Source: Gastranaerophilus sp944325835 (lineage in GTDB: Bacteria; Cyanobacteriota; Vampirovibrionia; Gastranaerophilales; Gastranaerophilaceae). From it: a stretch of DNA of 64,000 nucleotides. The notes beneath the pieces are model-generated. The model made no database searches, had not been told where the DNA came from, and saw only the letters and a list, made by a program, of their open reading frames with translations. Both the position numbers and the translations under genes were made by a program. Shown here in pieces: positions 32,276 to 39,443 of this stretch; position 1 is the first letter of the stretch, and each line of letters begins with the position of its first letter. Location: positions 310,001-374,000 of the forward strand of contig OZ007029.1 in assembly GCA_963931575.1 (NCBI GenBank). Reading direction: 5' to 3'.

Positions 32276-33949
32276 ATGATGAATGATTCTCTGGCGCAAA
32301 CTTTAAAATTACTGCCCGATTTGCCGGGCTGTTATCTTTATTACGATAGCAGCGGTGAGATTATTTATGTCGGGAAGGCGAAAAATCTTAAACGCCGCGT
32401 AAAAAGCTATTTTAACAAGACGCCGGATTCGCCTAAACTCTGCGCACTTGTGCCTAAGATTGAAAAACTTGAATATATTATTACTAATACGGAAGTCGAA
32501 GCGCTTATTTTAGAAAACAACCTTATAAAAAAGCACAAGCCACGCTATAACGTGCTTTTGAAGGACGATAAAAAGTATCCGTATTTTCTTATTACAAACG
32601 AGGATTATCCGCGGATTTTAATTGAGCGCAAAAAGAACATGAACCCGCTTAAAGGCAGGTATTACGGCCCTTATACGGATATTCGGGCGATGTATTCAAC
32701 TCTGGATTTTTTAAAGAAAATCTTTCCGCTAAAAAAATGTAAACAGCCTAAATTCAAATCTCGTCCGTGCCTTTATTACCATATCGGCAAATGTATGGCG
32801 CCGTGTCAGGGAATGGTTACTAAAGAGGAATATCAGGCGGTTGTTAAGCAGGCAGAGTTATTTTTGTCCGGCCGCAGAAATGAATTAATCGAAAAACTTA
32901 AAGAGCAAATGCAGGAGTATGCCCGTACTGAACAGTTTGAAAAAGCCGGCCGCCTGCGCGATAGTTATTTTGATCTGCAAAAAACTCTTGAACGCCAGAA
33001 GGTTGTTTACGAAAACACCAAGCTCAACGAAGATGTTATTTCGCTTCTTCAAGAGGACGGAATTTTTGCGATTGTAATTCTTATGATTCGCGAAGGACGG
33101 CTTATTGACAAGAACGATTTTACTTTTGAGGTCGGCGATAATGAGCGCGATGAATTTTTCAAAACTTTTTTCAGGGATTACTATGGAAACTTAGCGCTGG
33201 AGTTCCCGGATAGAATTGTGTCGCGCGAACTTGAAGCAATCGGAGAAAAACCGCTTTATGAAGAGTGGCTGGAAATCCTTTCGCATAAAAAAGTTCAGAT
33301 TAATTACGGAAAGTCTAAACAGGGTGCGGAATTGCAAAAACTTGCCGATAAGAATGCCGAAATCTTGCTGAAAAACGCTTTGATTAAGAAGATGTCGCAA
33401 ATTCAGGATGATTTTAATGAAATCGGTTCTTATCTTGCCGAGAAGCTTGAATTAAAAAACTTTCCGCACAGGATTGAATGCTATGATATCTCACATATTC
33501 AGGGGACAAATACAGTTGCTTCAATGGTTACGTGTATCAACGGGATTATGAAAAAGAGTGAATATAAAAAATTTAAAGTTAAATCGACCGAGGGCAAACC
33601 GGATGATTTTTTGTCAATGAAAGAGGTTTTGGAACGTCGTCTTATGCATCTTGGTGATGAGAAGAAATGGGCAAAACCGGATTTGATAATCATTGACGGC
33701 GGCAAAGGCCAGTTGTCAAGCGTTATGCAGATTGTTAAAGAAATGGGCGTAGAGGGAATAGATTTTGTGAGTCTGGCAAAACGTGAAGAAGAGGTCTTTC
33801 TTCCGGGGCGTTCAGAGTCGATAATGCTGCCGCGAAATTCCAGCGCACTGTTTTTAATCCAGCGGATTCGTGATGAAGCGCACCGGTTTGCAATCACATA
33901 TCACAGAAACTTGCGTTCTAAAGCAATGGTTAATGAGAGTACTAAATAA
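32276..33949 (+). CDS. uvrC: Excinuclease ABC subunit C lacking the HhH domain
   Basis: 557 residues. GIY-YIG nuclease at the N-terminus (LPGCYLYYDSSGEIIYVGKAKNLKRRV), a Cys-rich region (CKQPKFKSRPCLYYHIGKCMAPC), a UVR motif (EYARTEQFEKAGRLRD) and the UvrC RNase H-like endonuclease domain (ECYDISHIQGT, DLIIIDGGKGQLSS, RDEAHRFAITYHR). It incises on both sides of DNA damage with UvrB. The usual C-terminal tandem helix-hairpin-helix domain (about 50 residues after RSKAM) is missing: the protein ends RSKAMVNESTK, and the downstream sequence is the convergent ybaK. Start ATG 32276; no SD, predicted leaderless. Confidence 0.93.
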   Translation: MMNDSLAQTLKLLPDLPGCYLYYDSSGEIIYVGKAKNLKRRVKSYFNKTPDSPKLCALVPKIEKLEYIITNTEVEALILENNLIKKHKPRYNVLLKDDKKYPYFLITNEDYPRILIERKKNMNPLKGRYYGPYTDIRAMYSTLDFLKKIFPLKKCKQPKFKSRPCLYYHIGKCMAPCQGMVTKEEYQAVVKQAELFLSGRRNELIEKLKEQMQEYARTEQFEKAGRLRDSYFDLQKTLERQKVVYENTKLNEDVISLLQEDGIFAIVILMIREGRLIDKNDFTFEVGDNERDEFFKTFFRDYYGNLALEFPDRIVSRELEAIGEKPLYEEWLEILSHKKVQINYGKSKQGAELQKLADKNAEILLKNALIKKMSQIQDDFNEIGSYLAEKLELKNFPHRIECYDISHIQGTNTVASMVTCINGIMKKSEYKKFKVKSTEGKPDDFLSMKEVLERRLMHLGDEKKWAKPDLIIIDGGKGQLSSVMQIVKEMGVEGIDFVSLAKREEEVFLPGRSESIMLPRNSSALFLIQRIRDEAHRFAITYHRNLRSKAMVNESTK

Positions 33950-34409
33950 GCTTGCAGACATCTACCCACTGTGAAGAATTTGAGTATTTCTCCAATTCCT
34001 CAATTGTTAATTCAATAGCACTGTTTGAACTCCCGCAGGCCGGAAAAACAGTTGTAAATCTTTTTAGCGATTCATCAAGATAAATTTTTACGCCTTCATT
34101 TACCGCAAACGGGCAAACCCCTCCGATTTCATGGCCTATAAGGGTTTTAACCTCCTCCGGAGTGAGCATTTTGGCTTTTGTTTGAAATATCTCTTTAAAC
34201 TTTTTATTATCAACTTTCGTGTCGCCGGCTGTGATAATCAGAATTGCGTTATTATTTACAAGAAAAGAAAGAGATTTTGCAATTCTGCAAGGCTCACAGT
34301 TTAGCGCTTTCGCCGCGAGGTCAACCGTTGCGCTTGAAACCGGAAATTCCTGTATTTTTGTTTCCAAATTAAACTGTTTAAAATATTCTTTTACTTTTTC
34401 TATGGACAT
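33942..34409 (-). CDS. YbaK/EbsC-family aminoacyl-tRNA deacylase
   Basis: 155 residues. Matches the YbaK/ProX editing-domain family: KIQEFPVSSATVDLAAKALN, RIAKSLSFLV, GDTKVDNKKFKEIF, HEIGGVCPFAV and VFPACGSSNSAIEL in order. Members hydrolyse mischarged Cys- or Ala-tRNA-Pro. It overlaps the 3' end of uvrC by 8 bp (convergent) and follows a small HTH gene by 2 bp, forming a two-gene operon with it. Confidence 0.9.
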   Translation of the reverse strand: MSIEKVKEYFKQFNLETKIQEFPVSSATVDLAAKALNCEPCRIAKSLSFLVNNNAILIITAGDTKVDNKKFKEIFQTKAKMLTPEEVKTLIGHEIGGVCPFAVNEGVKIYLDESLKRFTTVFPACGSSNSAIELTIEELEKYSNSSQWVDVCKLI

Positions 34410-34411
34410 AT

Positions 34412-34627
34412 TTATTTTTTCTCGACAAATTCTAAATCATAATTAAGTAAATCCGCTATAATGTACGCTTCTTTCAGAGTCAGGCGTCCGAGGCGTAATT
34501 TATGTGAAATCCGTTGAAAAGTATATTTTTCGCCGGTCTTTTCGGTCATTAATTCGGCAAGTTTTGTAATGGTTAAACCTTTAAGCGATAGTAAATATTT
34601 GATTTTTGCCCGAATTTTATTCTCCAT
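34412..34627 (-). CDS. Small XRE-type helix-turn-helix protein (71 aa)
   Basis: 71 residues with a lambda-repressor-type fold: LLSLKGLTITKLAELMTEKT (helices 1-2), FQRISHKLRLGRLTLKEAYIIADLLNYDLEF (recognition and closing helices). Probably a DNA-binding regulator. It is divergent from the pilin-like gene at 34751, and a perfect 36-bp palindrome lies between the two, so this protein is a natural candidate to bind it. The -10 hexamer TATAAT ends 6 bp before the ATG; predicted leaderless. Two bp separate it from ybaK. Confidence 0.82.
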   Translation of the reverse strand: MENKIRAKIKYLLSLKGLTITKLAELMTEKTGEKYTFQRISHKLRLGRLTLKEAYIIADLLNYDLEFVEKK

Positions 34628-34646
34628 AACATAATTATATTTTATC

Positions 34647-34675
34647 TTGACAGTACGGGCTTAATATTTTATAAT
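34647..34675 (+). promoter_or_regulatory. Consensus promoter of the third pilin-like gene
   Basis: TTGACA (34647-34652), 17-bp spacer, TATAAT (34670-34675): both boxes perfect. Predicted +1 near 34682, just before the palindrome. Confidence 0.85.
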
Positions 34676-34685
34676 GATTAAATAT

Positions 34686-34721
34686 GTAATTAAATAATTA
34701 ATATATTAATTATTTAATTAC
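34686..34721. promoter_or_regulatory. Perfect 36-bp palindrome (operator or 5'-UTR hairpin)
   Basis: GTAATTAAATAATTAATA is followed directly by its exact reverse complement, 18 bp per arm with no loop, placed at the start of the predicted pilin transcript and 30 bp before the ATG. It could be a dimeric or tetrameric repressor site or an AU-only RNA hairpin. Confidence 0.75.
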
Positions 34722-34750
34722 AATTTGTTTCAATCAAGAAAGGATAGAAT

Positions 34751-35719
34751 ATGAAATGTTTTGCATTTACAATGGCGGAGATACTGCTATCTCTAACGAT
34801 TATTGGTGTAGTGGCAGCGCTAACGCTTCCGAGCCTTACGGGTAACATTAATGAGCGCACATGGAATACTCAAAGAAAAGCGCTTTATGCAAGATTTTCT
34901 CAGGCCTTGCCTTTGATGCCGGCACTAAACGGATACGGAACACTGACAGAAGAAACTGATTCAAATGGTTCTAAAGTTGTTACTGAGGATAACGCGGCAG
35001 AAACTTTTATTACATCAGGACTTTCAAAAGTCATGAAAATAAATAATATTTGTGACAGTGACCATTTATTTGATTGCGGCGTCAATTCTTCGCTTATCAC
35101 CTTAGGTGGAAGCTCTTCGTTAACAGCCAAAACTCTAAAGACTTTTAATTCTCTATTCGGTCTTAATAGCTCCAACCAGTTTGACTCTATATCTCTAATA
35201 GACACAAAAGCTGCAGCGTTTGAAACGCAGAATGGGGAGAGTATCATTGTATATTACAATCCTCGTTGTGTGGGAAGCTTGCAAGAGACTCCTTGGGGGG
35301 GGCGCGGAGGTTATTATGTAGCCAATAAAGTCTGCGCAAATTTTGTCTATGATTTAAATGGAACTAAAGGACCCAATACTGTTGGTAAAGATATTGGTTT
35401 TATAACGGTTATGTATCCCTCTGATATCAAAGTTGTTGCACCGGTGCCTATGACTAATCCTTCAAGTGGCACTTACGCGCGGGATGTTGCCTCAAAGGCT
35501 TGTACAGATTTGGATTCTGATTATAGATTGCCTAATTCTGAAGAGGGTATTTCTATGTTTGTTAATAAAAATCTTCTGGCTGGTTCAAATGTTATATTTA
35601 ATGGTATCTATTGGACATCAAGCAAAACATCAACAGGTTCTAACTGGGTTATAAGTTCCTTGGGAGAGCTTGATGATTATTCTTCGGCTGATCTGAAAGT
35701 TTGGTGTGTTAAGCGTTGA
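34751..35719 (+). CDS. Type IV pilin-like protein with DUF1566-like C-terminus
   Basis: 322 residues. Prepilin leader MKCFA then FTMAEILLSLTIIGVVAALTLP (cleavage before F6, Glu at mature position 5). The body differs from the pair at 11-13 kb. The C-terminal part (DLDSDYRLPNSEEGISMF…FNGIYWTSSKTSTGSNW…LKVWCVKR) has the RLPN…YWTSS pattern of DUF1566/Lcl-like adhesin domains. Likely a minor pilin or adhesin tip subunit at the cell surface. Good SD AAGAAAGGA, strong promoter and palindrome upstream. Its 3' end is echoed at 35762 and at 41058, and its 5' region is echoed at 39285. Confidence 0.88.
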   Translation: MKCFAFTMAEILLSLTIIGVVAALTLPSLTGNINERTWNTQRKALYARFSQALPLMPALNGYGTLTEETDSNGSKVVTEDNAAETFITSGLSKVMKINNICDSDHLFDCGVNSSLITLGGSSSLTAKTLKTFNSLFGLNSSNQFDSISLIDTKAAAFETQNGESIIVYYNPRCVGSLQETPWGGRGGYYVANKVCANFVYDLNGTKGPNTVGKDIGFITVMYPSDIKVVAPVPMTNPSSGTYARDVASKACTDLDSDYRLPNSEEGISMFVNKNLLAGSNVIFNGIYWTSSKTSTGSNWVISSLGELDDYSSADLKVWCVKR

Positions 35720-35761
35720 CAGTAAGCCGGGATTTAGTTAAGAAGCCGCCTTGACCGGCGG

Positions 35762-35815
35762 TGGTGTGTTAAGCGTTGACCGCAAGCACGGGTTTCATTA
35801 TAAGCCGGTTGACCC
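35762..35815 (+). repeat. Repeat of the pilin gene 3' end
   Basis: The last codons of the pilin-like gene (TGGTGTGTTAAGCGTTGAC) recur exactly 60 bp downstream at 35762-35780, each copy followed by a related AGTAAGCCGGG / CGCAAGCACGGG segment. Not coding by itself. Confidence 0.6.
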
Positions 35816-35820
35816 CGGGG

Positions 35821-37182
35821 TTAATTGTTCAAACTGTGGATAGGGGCGGGAATTCTTCCGCCTCTTCTTACAAAAATTTCAGGTGAAAGTTCATTCACAG
35901 GCATAATCGGGGCTTCGCCAAGCAAGCCGCCGTAATAAATTTTGTCGCCTACATCCTTGCCCACTGCAGGTATAATTCTTACAGCTGTTGTTTTTTTATT
36001 AATCATACCGATTGCCATTTCATCCGCTATAATTCCGGCGATTACATCCGCGCTTGTGTCGCCGGGGATTGCAATCATATCAAGCCCGACAGAGCAAACA
36101 GAGGTCATTGCTTCGAGTTTATCAAATGTTAAATAGCCTTTTGCTGCGGCTTCAATCATTCCGGCATCTTCAGAAACAGGAATAAATGCGCCGGAAAGTC
36201 CGCCAACGTAGGAACTTGCCATAATTCCGCCTTTTTTGACTGCATCATTGAGCATAGCCAGTGCCGCAGTTGTTCCGTGCGCGCCTGCATGCTCCAAACC
36301 CATTGCCTGAAAAATTCCGGCAACGCTGTCACCGATTGCAGGGGTCGGCGCTAATGATAAATCAATTACGCCAAAAGGAATTCCCAGTCTGTCAGCAAGT
36401 TTGCGCCCGATAAGTTCTCCGGTTGTTGTGATTTTGAAGGCTGTCTTTTTAATAGTGTTTGCCAGAACGCTCATATCTGCATTTTTCGGCAAATCTTCTA
36501 TAGCGGCTCTGACGACTCCGGGGCCTGATACTCCGACATTCAGTGCGCATTCCGGTTCTGACATTCCGCAGTAAGCCCCTGCCATGAACGGGTTATCATT
36601 GACAGAGTTACAGAAACAAACAAGTTTTGCAGCACCAATCCCGTCGCGATCTGCACTCAGGCGCGCAGCTTCTTTTATAGTATGTGCCATTTCTAATACT
36701 GCATCCATATTGATACCGGCTTTAGATGTCGCAAGGTTTATTGATGAACACAGGCATTCCGTCTGTGCAAGAGCTTCCGGAATACTTTCAATAAGAAGTT
36801 TGTCGCCTTTTGTGCAGCCTTTTTCAACAAGCGCGGAAAATCCGCCGATAAAGTTAACCCCCACGCTTCTGCCGGCTTCATCCAGCGTTTTGGCAATTTT
36901 TACGTAATCGGGATTTTTGCACGCTTCGCCAATTAGTGAAATCGGCGTTACCGCAATTCTTTTATTGATAATCGGAATGGAGTAATCGTTTTCCAGTTCC
37001 TGTGCGTATTCGCAGAGATTTTTTGCATATTTTGTAATTTTATTATAAATATTCCCGCAAACTTCATTGATATCTGGCGAAATGCAGTCACGCAGGCTTA
37101 TTGCCATTGTAACCGTTCTGATATCCAGATTATGAAGTTTAATCATATTTATTGTTTCTAAAATAGAATTTTCGTTAATCAT
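35821..37182 (-). CDS. UPF0210/DUF711 (PFL family) protein
   Basis: 453 residues, full family length. Recognised from TVTMAISLRDCISPDI at the start, RIAVTPISLIG, FIGGFSALVEKGCTKGDKLLIESIPEAL, VCFCNSVNDNPFMAGAYCGMSEPE and GVSGPGVVRAAIED. The family is widespread, cytoplasmic and of unproven activity; it has a glycyl-radical-enzyme-like fold in the solved member. It overlaps the MotB-like gene upstream by 8 bp and is probably co-transcribed with it, though a functional link is not known. Confidence 0.9.
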   Translation of the reverse strand: MINENSILETINMIKLHNLDIRTVTMAISLRDCISPDINEVCGNIYNKITKYAKNLCEYAQELENDYSIPIINKRIAVTPISLIGEACKNPDYVKIAKTLDEAGRSVGVNFIGGFSALVEKGCTKGDKLLIESIPEALAQTECLCSSINLATSKAGINMDAVLEMAHTIKEAARLSADRDGIGAAKLVCFCNSVNDNPFMAGAYCGMSEPECALNVGVSGPGVVRAAIEDLPKNADMSVLANTIKKTAFKITTTGELIGRKLADRLGIPFGVIDLSLAPTPAIGDSVAGIFQAMGLEHAGAHGTTAALAMLNDAVKKGGIMASSYVGGLSGAFIPVSEDAGMIEAAAKGYLTFDKLEAMTSVCSVGLDMIAIPGDTSADVIAGIIADEMAIGMINKKTTAVRIIPAVGKDVGDKIYYGGLLGEAPIMPVNELSPEIFVRRGGRIPAPIHSLNN

Positions 37183-37873
37183 AAAAACTTACAAACCCCA
37201 TTCTTGATAAGATGTCAAATGTTTTGACTTTTAATTTCAATTCAACACGCCGGCTTTTATCGTAATCTTCGACACCGTCGACAAGAACCGGATTGGAATA
37301 GCTTCTGCCTTCCACAACAAGCATTTTTCTTAACTGTTCATCGTAATTTGAGTTAAAGTTAGTTTTAAAGATATATTCTGCAACGGAGTTCGCCCTTTGC
37401 AGACTTAAGGTCATATTTTTTACAAACTGTTCATTTTCTGTCCCGACGTTAACATATTGCTGTGAGTCTGCGTGACCCTGAACAACAATATTTGTAATAT
37501 TGTCCAGTAATTCCTGATTAGAAAAAATATTTTCTATGTAAATAGGGATTAATTTGTTCAAATAGATTTTACCTTTTTCGGAAAGTTCATAACTATTCAG
37601 TTCAAATAATTCAAGGTCTGAAATTTTGACATCTCCGGTCATAGTGTCAACAGTAGCTTCGATATCTGCTTCTTTAAGCTTTTCAACCAATTCTTTTGAC
37701 GCTTCCATCTGTGATTGTTTTTGTTTAACGGTTTCCTGAGTAAAACCGGTCATTGCAAGAACGAAAAGTACCATGAAGATAATCGCCAGACCTAAAAGCA
37801 AGTCTGACATTGTCGTCCAGAAGATGTTACCTTCACCTGCGGCTTCCTGACCGCCTTTTTTCCTCATTAACAT
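37175..37873 (-). CDS. MotB/OmpA-type stator-like protein
   Basis: 232 residues. A single N-terminal membrane helix (MSDLLLGLAIIFMVLFVLAM, ~20-40) carries an Asp at its start, like the proton-binding Asp of MotB/ExbD/ZorB. A coiled linker (~45-75) leads to a C-terminal OmpA-like peptidoglycan-binding domain (VVQGHADSQQYVN, LSLQRANSVAEYIF, VEGRSYSNPVL, DKSRRVELKL). With the MotA-like gene 12 bp upstream it should form an ion-driven stator anchored to the wall. No flagellar genes are in view; ZorB or a gliding/transport motor are alternatives. Confidence 0.85.
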   Translation of the reverse strand: MLMRKKGGQEAAGEGNIFWTTMSDLLLGLAIIFMVLFVLAMTGFTQETVKQKQSQMEASKELVEKLKEADIEATVDTMTGDVKISDLELFELNSYELSEKGKIYLNKLIPIYIENIFSNQELLDNITNIVVQGHADSQQYVNVGTENEQFVKNMTLSLQRANSVAEYIFKTNFNSNYDEQLRKMLVVEGRSYSNPVLVDGVEDYDKSRRVELKLKVKTFDILSRMGFVSFYD

Positions 37874-37885
37874 TTTGTTTTACCT

Positions 37886-38785
37886 TTAAAATAAATCATC
37901 AACGTCATCAGTTTTCTTGGTTGATTCTTTTAGTTGTTTGTTCATCTGATTGATACCGAAAATAAGGTTTTCCAGATACGGAACCAAATTGCTTGCTATA
38001 CCGGAATTCAGTGCCATTTTGAAGTTAGAAGGCAGTATTGAAAGCAGATTTGAAATGGAGTTATTTTGAATTTTTGTTTCTTTCAATAATTCAAGCAAGA
38101 ATTTTTCAGATGAAATATTATCAAATAATTTAGCCATCATATCTTCCGCATGAGCGATTTTGCCGCGGCACATTCTTGAAAACAGAATATTTTCCATAAT
38201 CATGAAAGTCAGTGACGCGCCTACCGCGATAACTGAAACCAGAGCCGCAACCTGCATGGAACTCATCAGGTTTGCAACGGAAGCAACTGTTCTTTCTTGA
38301 GATGAAAAGTCGATTTTACCGAACGCGATTGCAATGTTCAAGAACGTAAATAACGGCCCGAAACCTGTCAGAATTGTCGAGAATGTTCCAATTAATTTCG
38401 CATTGTATTTCTTTTGTGCAAGCGTTTCTTCATTAAAAAAGTACAGCGGGTCAACTGTTGTCTGAATATTCTGTATGGTTGACGAAACTTCTTTATATGT
38501 CAGCTGGTTGTTTTCATTTTTTAACGCAACAGATTCAGAAAAAACTAGAGTATTTTTAAATTCCAGCCACATTGCCGAAACGTACGGATTATTACACATC
38601 CATTCATCAATTTCATTAAACCTGAAATTTAAATCGTTCTTTTTATATTTTGAAATAAACTCATTGAATATGACTAAGTTTTTGCTTACGTTTTTATAAG
38701 ACTTGATTGTATAAATAGTCGCATAAAGAAATGTTAAAATAACTATTAATATAGGCGGGTCTGTAAAAATGTGTGTTAAATTCAT
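37886..38785 (-). CDS. MotA/TolQ/ExbB-type stator-like membrane protein
   Basis: 299 residues. Hydrophobic helices at about 11-28, 133-158 and 170-205. The latter pair (GTFSTILTGFGPLFTFLNIAIAF and ASVANLMSSMQVAALVSVIAVGAS) resembles the conserved MotA/ExbB channel helices. A cytoplasmic loop lies between helix 1 and 2, and a helical C-terminal tail follows. It pairs with the OmpA/MotB-type protein directly downstream, as in MotAB, ExbBD and the ZorAB part of Zorya systems. It is shorter than typical ZorA and lacks a long tail. SD GGAGA precedes ATG 38785. Confidence 0.78.
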   Translation of the reverse strand: MNLTHIFTDPPILIVILTFLYATIYTIKSYKNVSKNLVIFNEFISKYKKNDLNFRFNEIDEWMCNNPYVSAMWLEFKNTLVFSESVALKNENNQLTYKEVSSTIQNIQTTVDPLYFFNEETLAQKKYNAKLIGTFSTILTGFGPLFTFLNIAIAFGKIDFSSQERTVASVANLMSSMQVAALVSVIAVGASLTFMIMENILFSRMCRGKIAHAEDMMAKLFDNISSEKFLLELLKETKIQNNSISNLLSILPSNFKMALNSGIASNLVPYLENLIFGINQMNKQLKESTKKTDDVDDLF

Positions 38786-38887
38786 ACTATCTCCATTTTA
38801 TAGTAAAAATCTTACCACGGGAAGGCTTTCCGTGTCAAAGGGCTTGTTGGAATTTCAACCTTTCGGAGTAGTCTGTGCGGGCGTTTG

Positions 38888-38957
38888 TTATATGTCTTTA
38901 AAAAGCTGGCTGATTTCAACATTGAGAACACCGGCAATGTCAAGAATTTTTACTATG
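38888..38957 (-). pseudogene. C-terminal scrap of an XRE helix-turn-helix gene
   Basis: Minus strand reads HIVKILDIAGVLNVEISQLFKDI then stop, the typical last helices of a small XRE regulator (…IAxxLNVxxxxLF…). An upstream in-frame stop leaves only ~23 codons, so the rest of the gene is gone. Confidence 0.45.
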
Positions 38958-38964
38958 TGTTAGA

Positions 38965-39284
38965 ATTAACTGTCATCCTGAACTTGTTTCAGGATCTATC
39001 AGGCATTGCTTTCTACCGGTGTCGTTGGCCAGATTCCGAAATAAATTCGGAATGACACTGGCTGAGCCAGTTCTAGAATTGAACCAGAGTGAGAAATCAA
39101 CGAAAGAGTCTACCGTTCATTGTCCTCGCGCGGGTATTAGCCCGTGGCGCTCCACCGGCGGTCAAGCCGGTCTACTGTTTGGTTGGTCGTTAAAAAGTCA
39201 TGTTCAACCGGTCGAGGATGCAACTCAGCGGTCTGGATTGCCACGCGGTCTGCGACCGCTCGCAAAGACCGTGGTCGGCTGGTG
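38965..39284 (+). repeat. Intergenic repeat mosaic (hairpin-rich)
   Basis: Starts with CTGTCATCCTGAACTTGTTTCAGGATCT and AGATTCCGAAATAAATTCGGAATGACA, both inverted repeats of a kind found scattered in many bacteria. From ~39081 comes a longer unit (AGTGAG-AATCAACGAAAGAGTCTACCG, then CATTGTC-TCGCG…GATTGCCACG…) that recurs at 40890-41040. Open frames across it are not genes. Confidence 0.7.
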
Positions 39285-39390
39285 TTTGCCGGCTTCACCA
39301 TGGCTGAGATACTCTTATCCCTGACGATAATTGTTGTGGTAGCAGCTTAATGAACGCACGTGGAACACGCAGCGTAAAACGCTTTATACT
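39285..39390 (+). pseudogene. Fossil of a pilin-like gene, 5' part
   Basis: Reads GFTMAEILLSLTIIVVVAA then stop, and after a 29-bp deletion relative to the intact gene at 34751 continues NERTWNTQRKTLYT in another frame. Intact counterpart: FTMAEILLSLTIIGVVAA…INERTWNTQRKALYA. So it is a decayed copy of the 5' end of that pilin-like gene. Confidence 0.75.
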
Positions 39391-39394
39391 AAAC

Positions 39395-39422
39395 AGGCGG
39401 CACCGGTTAACCGGTGCCGCCT
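39395..39422 (-). terminator. Terminator of metK
   Basis: Perfect AGGCGGCACCGG-TTAA-CCGGTGCCGCCT hairpin 22 bp past the metK stop; the T tract on the minus strand is short (GTTTAGT). Confidence 0.6.
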
Positions 39423-39443
39423 GTAAATTTTTTATTTTCTTCT

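Noticed and set aside
37175..38785. Complete Zorya anti-phage system
   Set aside because: Only a stator-like pair is present; no ZorC, ZorD or ZorE gene is adjacent, so the pair is reported as an orphan.
39019..39350. 68- to 101-codon frames ending in a pilin-like hydrophobic helix
   Set aside because: They run through an intergenic repeat into a pilin fossil that is stopped and frameshifted; treated as repeat plus pseudogene.
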